A stretch of DNA of 6,240 nucleotides from Polaromonas sp. GTDB taxonomy: Bacteria; Pseudomonadota; Gammaproteobacteria; Burkholderiales; Burkholderiaceae_C. The position numbers and the translations under genes are program-made. The first letter of the stretch is position 1. Every line of letters begins with the position of its first letter. The notes below the pieces were generated by a model. The model was not told where the DNA came from. It worked only from the letters and a program-made list of their open reading frames with translations, and ran no database searches. Shown piece by piece: positions 1 through 5,688 of this stretch. The DNA is taken from contig JACMQR010000013.1 in the NCBI GenBank assembly GCA_014376885.1, forward strand, positions 1 through 6,240, written 5' to 3'.

Positions 1-528
1 CGATGCGCTGGATTTCGGGCAGTAGCTGCCCGGCGGCATGATGACCCCGCCGGCGCCCTGCACCGGCTCGGCAATGAAGGCGGCCACCTTGTCCGGCCCC
101 AGCGCCAGGATTTTTTCTTCCAGCCAGCCGGCGGCGCGCAGTCCTAATTCATCGGAAGTCTCGCCCGGCTGGCCCAGTTCGTAAAAATACGGCTGGCCGA
201 TGTGGGGCGCCAATGCCGCCAGTTTGGCGGCCAGCTGCACCGCCGGCACATTCGTCGTCTGAAAAAAGCTGTCGTAGCAGGGCAGCAGCCGCATTTGCCG
301 GTGCGCCGCTTCCGCCAGTTCCTTGCGGCCGAAGCCAATGTTGACGCACCACAGGCCGCTCATCGCGTCGAGCATCTTGTGGCCGTCGGAGACCCAGACA
401 TAGATGTTGTCGGCCTGGGTGATGACCCGTGCGCCACGGCTGGCAAGGTCTTTGAAATCGGTGAACGGATGCAGGAAATGCGCGCCGTCCAGGGCCTGGA
501 TCAGGGCGGTGTCAATGGGCGTGTTCAT
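1..528 (-). pseudogene. Class III aminotransferase (polyamine/omega-amino acid type), internally deleted and frameshifted, partial at left edge
   Basis: Reading leftward from an ATG at 526-528 gives 176 open codons to the window edge. Family features are HFLHPFTDFKDL (residues 17-28), SGLWCVNIGFGR (55-66), FFQTTNVPAVQLA (86-98), HIGQPYFYELGQPG (109-122) and AAFIAEPVQGAGGV (148-161). These match PLP-dependent aminotransferases of the SpuC/putrescine-pyruvate or omega-aminotransferase group, which move the amino group of putrescine, its derivatives or beta-alanine to pyruvate. Two lesions are visible. LAALAP (102-107) runs straight into HIGQPY, whereas the family has about 70 residues between them, including the GSEAND cofactor-phosphate loop and the KNAYHGST segment; the join is in frame. 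At 20-21 the expected W-P-E-I-Q-R-I appears only after restoring one base, so the real reading ends in SYC. The PLP lysine would lie outside the window. A GGAG sits 7 bases before the ATG. The gene follows the synthetase remnant by 55 bases, as in a putrescine operon. Family assignment is firm; exact substrate is not. Confidence 0.85.
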
Positions 529-535
529 GGGGCGG

Positions 536-539
536 CTCC
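536..539 (-). promoter_or_regulatory. Ribosome binding site of the aminotransferase pseudogene
   Basis: GGAG on the minus strand, 7 bases before the ATG at 526-528. It supports this start codon and shows that the translation signal survived although the coding sequence did not. Confidence 0.6.
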
Positions 540-583
540 AGAGTTTGATGAATCAGGCAGGGACGGCGTCGCGTGGCCGGGCG

Positions 584-1433
584 TCACACCAGCAGCAGCA
601 GGTGCTCGCGCTCCCAGGGCGAGATCACCTTCATGAACCCGGCAAACTCCATTTCCTTGATTTCCGAGCACACCGTGATGAATTCCTGGCCCAGCACCTC
701 ATACGGGTCCGACTCGCGGCGCAGCCAGTCCAGCGCCTCGCCCAGGCTGCGCGGCAGCGAATAGGGCGACAAATACGCATCGCCCTTCATTTCCGGTTTG
801 GGCTTGATCTTGTTCCTGATGCCCCAAGTAGCCGCAGGCCAGCGTCATGGCCATGGCGATATAAGAATTGGCGTCGGCGCCGATGACCCGGTTTTCCACC
901 CGCCGGGCTTGCGCCGTGGCAATCGGCGAGCGAATGCCGACGGTGCGGTTGTCATGCCCCCAGGAAATGTTGATCGGCGCGGCGGTGTCGCGCGACAGGC
1001 GCCGGTAGCTGTTCACATACGGCGCCACCAGCGCCATGGCCGCCGGTAGGTAGCGCTGCAAGCCGCCGATGTAATGGAAAAAGCGTCCGACGCGCTGCCA
1101 TCGGTATTGCTGAAGATGTTCAGGCCGGTGTCCTTGCCCAGGATGCTCTGGTGCACATGCATCGCGCTGCCCGGCTCGCCGGCAATCGGCTTGGCCATGA
1201 AGGTGGCATACATGTTGCAGCGCAGGGCGGCTTCGCGCACCGTGCGCTTGAACAAAAACACTTCGTCGGCCAGGCCCAGCGGATGGGCATGGAAAAAATT
1301 GATCTCCATTTGCCCGGCCCCGACCTCGTGGATCAGGGTGTCGACATTGAGCTCCATTTTTTCGCAGTAGTCGTAGATGTCCTTGGACAGCGGATCGGAC
1401 TCGTTGACCGCGTCGATGCTGTACCAGGGTGCA
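584..1433 (-). pseudogene. puuA: Gamma-glutamylputrescine synthetase (glutamine synthetase family), N-terminally truncated with two frameshifts
   Basis: Three minus-strand segments together rebuild about 275 C-terminal residues of a PuuA-like synthetase, which normally has about 450-470. Segment one (1423 to about 1083) starts YSIDAVNES, continues DTLIHEVGAGQMEINFFHA and contains KPIAGEPGSAMHVHQS, the glutamine synthetase ATP-binding signature. Segment two (about 1077-826) reads HYIGGLQRYLPAAMAL, then NRTVGIRSP and RRVENRVIGADANSY. Segment three (about 822-584) reads KPKPEMKGDAYLSPYSLPRS and ends WEREHLLLLV-stop. Between one and two a T run of five (A run 1078-1082 on the plus strand) should be six. 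Between two and three a G run of four (C run 822-825 on the plus strand) should be three. The two shifts cancel, leaving about 85 codons out of frame. The N-terminal beta-grasp domain and the first part of the catalytic barrel, with its E-x-E metal-ligand region, are absent. The family ligates glutamate to putrescine using ATP. PuuA is favoured over GlnA by the VGAGQMEINFFHA type motif and the neighbours. Confidence 0.88.
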
Positions 1434-1586
1434 CTGCCTGAGCGCCCGGGCGTATTTGTCGCCCAGCACCAAAAAAGGCGCCTGATGGTCTTCTTCCCCC
1501 AAAAGCCGGTGGTCGGCCGGCGTCCAGACCAGCGCCTGGAGGCTGTCCTGCGAAGAAATCGACCGGGTTTGCCGGGTGGACTGCAT
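1434..1586 (-). pseudogene. puuD: N-terminal stub of a PuuD-like gamma-glutamyl-GABA hydrolase fused to the synthetase remnant
   Basis: An ATG at 1584-1586 opens a frame reading ALVWTPADHRLL, then PFLVLGDKYARALRQ (about residues 37-51). A short hydrophobic strand with an A-D-x-R/H-x-L-G pattern, then a V-x-G-x-K-Y-x-x-A-h-R motif, is how class I glutamine amidotransferases of the PuuD/peptidase C26 family begin. They cleave gamma-glutamyl-GABA to glutamate and GABA. Family members have about 250 residues; here similarity stops after about 51, and glutamine synthetase sequence begins at once in another frame, so the catalytic Cys and His are gone. The same frame stays open by chance to 699, giving a 295-codon nonsense chimera. 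No convincing Shine-Dalgarno precedes the ATG. The assignment rests on a short stretch and on the expected neighbour, so an unrelated N-terminus remains possible. Confidence 0.5.
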
Positions 1587-1653
1587 GGTGGAGTGAGCCT
1601 GTTGGTTCGGTATTGCCAGCGTCCCAAGGCAGGCAGCGCAACCTGGCGCTTTT

Positions 1654-1682
1654 ATTCCACCCGCTCTTGGTCATCCTTGCAA
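1654..1682 (-). promoter_or_regulatory. Possible sigma-70 promoter of the former putrescine operon
   Basis: On the minus strand TTGCAA (1677-1682) is separated by 17 bases from TGGAAT (1654-1659). Each hexamer matches four of six consensus positions. Transcription would start near 1647, about 60 bases before the ATG at 1586. Position and spacing are reasonable, but the match is modest and could be chance. Confidence 0.2.
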
Positions 1683-1853
1683 AACACCTGTGCAATGTCC
1701 CGGCAGCCTGCCGGGCCAGCCCGGCTGCTTCAGTCTGCTGGCCCCTCCCCGAAACGCCTTGCGGGGCTCAAGCCGAGCTGCCCACCGGGCCGGTCGGGCG
1801 CCTGTGGCGCCGCGCCGCGCTGCGCCAGTCCCGCCGCGTCCATCGCGGCATTT

Positions 1854-1875
1854 GCCAACCAGGTGCCCGGTTGGC
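1854..1875. promoter_or_regulatory. Inverted repeat, possible operator
   Basis: GCCAACC and GGTTGGC form perfect 7-base arms around an 8-base centre, ending 53 bases before the E1 start codon. A dyad of this size and place is typical of a dimeric repressor or activator site. No regulator gene is in the window, so the binding protein is unknown and the function is inference. Confidence 0.3.
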
Positions 1876-1913
1876 GGCCCGACCACGCGGTGGCACACTG
1901 TGGCCCATCCCCC

Positions 1914-1919
1914 TATAGT
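1914..1919 (+). promoter_or_regulatory. Possible -10 box of the E1 gene
   Basis: TATAGT matches TATAAT at five of six positions and lies 9 bases before the ATG at 1929. No good -35 hexamer sits at the right distance (1891-1896 is TGGCAC). If used, transcription would start about three bases before the ATG, giving an almost leaderless message. Weak evidence. Confidence 0.2.
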
Positions 1920-1928
1920 CGACACCTT

Positions 1929-4658
1929 ATGACTGCTTGCCTGCCCACCCACGCTCCTTTACCAGCCGACCCATTGGTGCCCGATGCCGATTCCCAGGAG
2001 ACGGCGGAATGGCGCGACGCGTTCCTTGCGCTGGCCGCCTCGCAAGGCCCGGGCCGCGCCCGGTTTGTGCTGGACGCGCTGGCGCGGCTGGCGCGCGAGC
2101 AGCGCATCGGCTGGAAGCCCGAGCTTTGCACGCCCTATGTCAACACCGTCGGCGTCGACGAGCAGCCGGTGTTTCCCGGCGACCTGGCGGTCGAGGAGCG
2201 CCTGGCCTCGCTGATGCGCTGGAATGCGCTGGCCATGGTGGTGCGGGCCAACCAGGCCGAGTCGGGCGGCTCGAGCGAACTCGGCGGGCACATCGCCAGC
2301 TACGCCAGCGCGGCCGACCTGTTTGAAACCGGCTACAACCACTTTTTTCATGCGCGGCAGGGCACGGGCGAAGGCCAGCACCGGGGCGACCTGGTGTTTT
2401 TCCAGCCGCACAGCGCGCCCGGCGTCTATGCGCGGGCGTTTCTGGAAGGCCGGCTGAGCGAGCAGGACCTGGGCTACTACCGCCAGGAACTCACGGCGCC
2501 GGTGCAAAGCGGCGGCCAGGCGCGCGGCCTGTCCAGCTACCCGCACCCGTACTTGATGCCCGACTTCTGGCAGTTTCCCACCGGCTCGATGGGCATCGGC
2601 CCGATCAGCTCGATCTACCATGCGCGCTTCATGCGCTACCTGACGCACCGCCAGCTGCTCGACTGCGGCGGCCGCAACGAAAACGGAATACACGTCGACC
2701 AGCGCCGTGTGTGGGGCGTGTTCGGCGACGGCGAAATGGACGAGCCCGAATCCATGAGCGCGCTGACGCTGGCCGCGCGCGAAGGCCTGGACAACCTGGT
2801 CTGGGTGGTCAACTGCAACCTGCAGCGCCTGGACGGCCCGGTGCGCGGCAACGGCCGCATCATCGACGAGCTGGAAAGGCTGTTTCTCGGGGCCGGCTGG
2901 AATGTCATCAAGCTGGTCTGGGGCAGCGACTGGGACGGCCTGTTCGCCCGCGATGTGACCGGCGCGCTGACCCGGGCGCTGGCCAACACGGTCGATGGCG
3001 AAATGCAGACCTTTGCCGCCAAGGACGGGCGCTACAACCGCGACCACTTCTTTGGCCAGAACGACGAGCTGGCGCGCCTGGCGCAGGGCATGACCGACGA
3101 GCAGATCGACCGCCTCAAACGCGGCGGCCACGACCTGGTGAAAATCCATGCGGCCTATGCGGCAGCGGCCCGCCACACCGGCCAGCCGACAGTGATCTTG
3201 GCGCACACCAAAAAAGGCTATGGCATGGGCAGCGCTGGCCAGGGCAAGATGACGACGCACTCGCACAAGAAGTTCGACGAAGCCGATCTGCTGGAGTTTC
3301 GCAACCGCTTTAACTTGCCGCTGAGCGATGAGCAAGCGCGCCAGATGGCGTTTTACAAGCCGGCCGACAGCAGCCCGGAAATGCAGTACCTGCACCAGCG
3401 CCGCGCAGCATTGGGCGGCTACCTGCCCAAGCGCGACACCGTGGCCGACGCGGTCGACGTGCCGGCCTTGAGCGCCTACGGCCAATTTGCGCTGGCCGCC
3501 GCCGGCAAGGAAATGAGCACCACCATGGCGTTTGTGCGCCTGCTCGGCGGCTTGCTGAAAGATGCTGGGCTGGGGCCGCGCATCGTGCCCATCGTCGCCG
3601 ACGAGGCGCGCACCTTCGGCATGGCCAACCTGTTCAAGCAGGTGGGCATTTATTCCAGCGTCGGCCAGCGCTATGCGCCCGAGGACATCGGCTCGGTGCT
3701 GAGCTACCGCGAGGCGCTGGACGGCCAGATCCTCGAAGAAGGCATCAGCGAAGCCGGCGCGCTGGCCAGCTGGACGGCAGCGGCCACCAGCTACAGCGTG
3801 CACGGCCTGGCGATGCTGCCGTTTTACATCTACTACTCCATGTTCGGCTTTCAGCGCGTCGGCGACCAGATCTGGGCGGCCGCTGACCAGCGGGCGCGCG
3901 GCTTTTTGCTCGGCGCCACCTCGGGCCGCACCACCCTGGGCGGCGAAGGCCTGCAGCACCAGGACGGCACCAGCCACCTGGTGGCGGCCACCATTCCCAA
4001 CTGCAAGTCCTACGACCCGGCGTTTGCCTGCGAGCTGGCGGTGATCATCGACCAGGGCATGCGCGAGATGCTGACCCAGCAGCTTGATGTGTTTTATTAC
4101 ATCACCGTGATGAACGAAAACTACGCCCAGCCCAATTTGCGGCCTGGCTCGGAAGACGGCATTCTCAAGGGCTGCTATTTGTTCGATAGCTACTCAGGTC
4201 CACAGGACAAGCACACCAGCTCTGAAACGCTTGAAAAATCGGGTTCCGAGGTGACGTTGCTGGGTTCCGGCGCGATTTTGACCGAGGTGATCAAGGCGGC
4301 GCAGCTGCTGGCCGGGCGCGGCATCCGGGCCACGGTGTACAGCGTGACCAGCTGGAGCGAGCTGGCCCGGGACGGCGCGGCCCACCAGCAGCGCCTGCTG
4401 AGCGGCAGCGCCCGCGGCGACTCGCCCTTCATCACGCAATTGCTCTTGGGCAGCCAGGGGCCGGTGGTGGCCGCCACCGACTATGTGCGCGCGGTGCCCG
4501 AAAGCGTGCGCGCCTTCATGCCGGAAGGCCGCAGCTTTCTGACCCTGGGAACCGACGGCTTTGGCCGCAGCGACACGCGGGCGGCCTTGCGCCAGTTTTT
4601 CGGGGTCAGCGCGCAGAGCATTGCCGACGCGGCCCTGTGCCAGCTGAAAACGCGCTAA
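1929..4658 (+). CDS. aceE: Pyruvate dehydrogenase E1 component, homodimeric type (AceE family; MdeB-like 2-oxo acid specificity possible)
   Basis: Encodes 909 residues, against about 890 for typical AceE. The cytoplasmic, thiamine-diphosphate E1 enzyme decarboxylates pyruvate (or 2-oxobutyrate) and passes the acyl group to the lipoyl domain of E2. The cofactor motif is clear: GDGEMDEPES (266-275) ending in NLQRLDGPVRGN (297-308). KKGYGMG (428-434) leads into MTTHSHKK (441-448), whose first His (444) aligns with the active-site-loop His407 of E. coli AceE. The pyrimidine and C-terminal domains show DEARTFGMANLF (558-569), YIYYSMFGFQRVGDQIWAAA (633-652), GGEGLQHQDGTSH (671-683), VMNENYAQP (727-735) and LGTDGFGRSDTRAALRQFF (873-891). 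Extra loops against E. coli lie at about 143-152, 189-198, 244-258 and 756-772. The ATG at 1929 is chosen because the family-like WRDAF start follows at 28; the frame is open far upstream without family sequence. No Shine-Dalgarno is seen. No E2 or E3 gene follows, so it must borrow them. Its motifs resemble the standalone MdeB branch, so 2-oxobutyrate is a real alternative substrate. Confidence 0.93.
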   Translation: MTACLPTHAPLPADPLVPDADSQETAEWRDAFLALAASQGPGRARFVLDALARLAREQRIGWKPELCTPYVNTVGVDEQPVFPGDLAVEERLASLMRWNALAMVVRANQAESGGSSELGGHIASYASAADLFETGYNHFFHARQGTGEGQHRGDLVFFQPHSAPGVYARAFLEGRLSEQDLGYYRQELTAPVQSGGQARGLSSYPHPYLMPDFWQFPTGSMGIGPISSIYHARFMRYLTHRQLLDCGGRNENGIHVDQRRVWGVFGDGEMDEPESMSALTLAAREGLDNLVWVVNCNLQRLDGPVRGNGRIIDELERLFLGAGWNVIKLVWGSDWDGLFARDVTGALTRALANTVDGEMQTFAAKDGRYNRDHFFGQNDELARLAQGMTDEQIDRLKRGGHDLVKIHAAYAAAARHTGQPTVILAHTKKGYGMGSAGQGKMTTHSHKKFDEADLLEFRNRFNLPLSDEQARQMAFYKPADSSPEMQYLHQRRAALGGYLPKRDTVADAVDVPALSAYGQFALAAAGKEMSTTMAFVRLLGGLLKDAGLGPRIVPIVADEARTFGMANLFKQVGIYSSVGQRYAPEDIGSVLSYREALDGQILEEGISEAGALASWTAAATSYSVHGLAMLPFYIYYSMFGFQRVGDQIWAAADQRARGFLLGATSGRTTLGGEGLQHQDGTSHLVAATIPNCKSYDPAFACELAVIIDQGMREMLTQQLDVFYYITVMNENYAQPNLRPGSEDGILKGCYLFDSYSGPQDKHTSSETLEKSGSEVTLLGSGAILTEVIKAAQLLAGRGIRATVYSVTSWSELARDGAAHQQRLLSGSARGDSPFITQLLLGSQGPVVAATDYVRAVPESVRAFMPEGRSFLTLGTDGFGRSDTRAALRQFFGVSAQSIADAALCQLKTR

Positions 4659-4689
4659 GCCACCCACCCACGACAGGGCGCCCGCCCCT

Positions 4690-4693
4690 GGAG
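4690..4693 (+). promoter_or_regulatory. Ribosome binding site of the exporter gene
   Basis: GGAG lies 8 bases before the ATG at 4702, inside the 43-base gap after the E1 gene. It fixes the exporter start and allows translation from a shared message. Confidence 0.65.
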
Positions 4694-4701
4694 CCTTTGC
4701 C

Positions 4702-5661
4702 ATGCCGCACCGCCCCCCGTCACCCTGGACCGCCTATGCCTGCCTGGCGCTGAGCATGGCGCTGGTGGGCAGCTACGTCGCCCTGTCCAAGCCGCTGGTG
4801 GCTGCGTTTCCGGTGTTTTTGCTGGCCTGGCTGCGCTTTGGCATTGGCGGCCTGGCAATGGCCCACTGGCTGAAAAAACCCGCCGGCGAAGCGCCCATGA
4901 CAGCGCAAACCCGCCGGCTGGTGTTCCTGGAGTCGTTTCTGGGCAACTTTTTGTTTTCCATCTGCATGCTGTTTGGCGTCAGTCTGAGCAGTGCCGTGGC
5001 CGCCGGCGTCATCATGGCGGCGATTCCAGCCACGGTGGCGCTGCTGAGCTGGGCCTTCCTGCGCGAGCGGATCAGCGGCCGGGTGTGGGCAGCCGTGGCC
5101 TGCGCGGTGCTGGGCATCGCCCTGGTGTCGCTCTCAAAAGGCGAGCTGCCAAACCACGCCGGTATTGCACCCGGGCCGGTTTTATCGTCAAAAAATGCCT
5201 GGCTGGGCAATTTGCTGCTGGTGGGCGCGGTGCTGTGCGAAGCGGCCTATGCGGTGATCGGCAAAAAGCTCACCGGCGTGCTCAGCCCCAAGCGCATCAC
5301 CGCGCTCATCAACCTGTGGGGTTTTGCGCTGGTCACGCCTTTCGGGTTGTGGATGGTCTGGGGGTTCAAGTTTGCCGCCGTCGCGCCCGGCAGTTGGCTG
5401 CTGCTGGTGTTTTATGCGCTGGCCGCCAGCGTCTGGACGGTGTGGCTGTGGATGACCGGCTTGAAAACCGTTCCCGCCAACCGCGCCGGCGTGTTCACCG
5501 TGCTGCTGCCGGTCAGCGCGGCGGCGGTCGGTGTGCTGGTGCTCGGCGAGCGCCTGAACGGCCCGCAGCTTGGCGCGTTTGCGATGGCGCTGGCCGGCGT
5601 GCTGCTGGCCACCGTGCCGCAGCGCGCCGGCCGCAGCCGTCCGCCCGCGCCGCTGCGCTGA
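4702..5661 (+). CDS. EamA-domain (DMT superfamily, 10-TMS) inner-membrane transporter
   Basis: Encodes 319 residues, the usual length for a two-domain EamA exporter. Ten hydrophobic helices can be drawn at about 10-29, 34-56, 72-94, 97-118, 127-144, 166-187, 199-220, 230-250, 261-281 and 286-305. The two halves are the duplicated EamA domains. The first carries the conserved LLAWLRFGIGG helix (40-50) and AIPATVALLSWAFLRERIS (107-125); the second has the matching LLPVSAAAVGVLVLGERLN (268-286), where the h-x-L-x-E-x-h motif ends each domain. The N-terminus is short and cytoplasmic-looking, and the tail is Arg/Pro-rich and hydrophilic. Such proteins (RhaT/YdcZ/RarD relatives) export amino acids, metabolites or drugs; nothing here identifies the substrate. 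It lies 43 bases after the E1 gene on the same strand with no terminator visible between, so co-transcription is plausible. It converges on the malonyl-CoA synthetase gene, with 27 bases between stop codons. Confidence 0.9.
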   Translation: MPHRPPSPWTAYACLALSMALVGSYVALSKPLVAAFPVFLLAWLRFGIGGLAMAHWLKKPAGEAPMTAQTRRLVFLESFLGNFLFSICMLFGVSLSSAVAAGVIMAAIPATVALLSWAFLRERISGRVWAAVACAVLGIALVSLSKGELPNHAGIAPGPVLSSKNAWLGNLLLVGAVLCEAAYAVIGKKLTGVLSPKRITALINLWGFALVTPFGLWMVWGFKFAAVAPGSWLLLVFYALAASVWTVWLWMTGLKTVPANRAGVFTVLLPVSAAAVGVLVLGERLNGPQLGAFAMALAGVLLATVPQRAGRSRPPAPLR

Positions 5662-5688
5662 GTTTGCTCTGGCGCCAGCACGCCGGCA
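5662..5688. other. Convergent gap with a 10-base palindrome
   Basis: Only 27 bases separate the exporter and malonyl-CoA synthetase stop codons. CTGGCGCCAG at 5669-5678 is a perfect palindrome, but with no loop and no T tract on either strand it is not a standard terminator. No other termination signal is visible here. Confidence 0.4.

Larger units (their letters stand above)
1587..1928. other. Divergent intergenic region between the putrescine remnants and the E1 gene
   Basis: About 340 bases with no protein I can recognise on either strand. Open frames cross it, but none has family-like sequence, as expected in GC-rich DNA. It contains several GC dyads: CCCGGCA/TGCCGGG at 1699-1715, CCCCG/CGGGG at 1747-1766, ACCGG/CCGGT at 1784-1794, a repeated GGCGCC at 1797-1811, and GCCAACC/GGTTGGC at 1854-1875. 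None is followed by a T tract, so they do not look like terminators. It must hold the promoter of the E1 gene and probably that of the former putrescine operon. Confidence 0.7.

Noticed and set aside
202..886. Plus-strand open frames across the aminotransferase and synthetase remnants
   Set aside because: They are antisense reflections of recognisable minus-strand protein sequence.
699..1586. 295-codon continuous minus-strand open frame as a real gene
   Set aside because: Only the first 51 codons and the codons for HYIGGLQ to CGYLG resemble known proteins; the rest is out-of-frame synthetase sequence. It is a by-product of the deletion and frameshifts.
1699..1715. CCCGGCA-GCC-TGCCGGG hairpin as a terminator
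   Set aside because: No T tract follows on either strand, and it lies upstream of both genes rather than after one.
1891..1906. TGGCAC as the -24 element of a sigma-54 promoter for the E1 gene
   Set aside because: The -12 element is poor: the required GC is absent 10 bases after the GG, and the start would leave almost no leader.
1377..1928. Open frame continuous with the E1 gene, which could suggest a much longer N-terminus
   Set aside because: It crosses the antisense of the putrescine remnants and the intergenic dyads, has no family-like sequence, and the family N-terminus fits the ATG at 1929.
1959..3977. 672-codon open frame antisense to the E1 gene
   Set aside because: It mirrors the E1 gene codon periodicity, is rich in Ala/Arg/Val/Gln without domain-like patterns, and is the usual shadow of a GC-rich gene.
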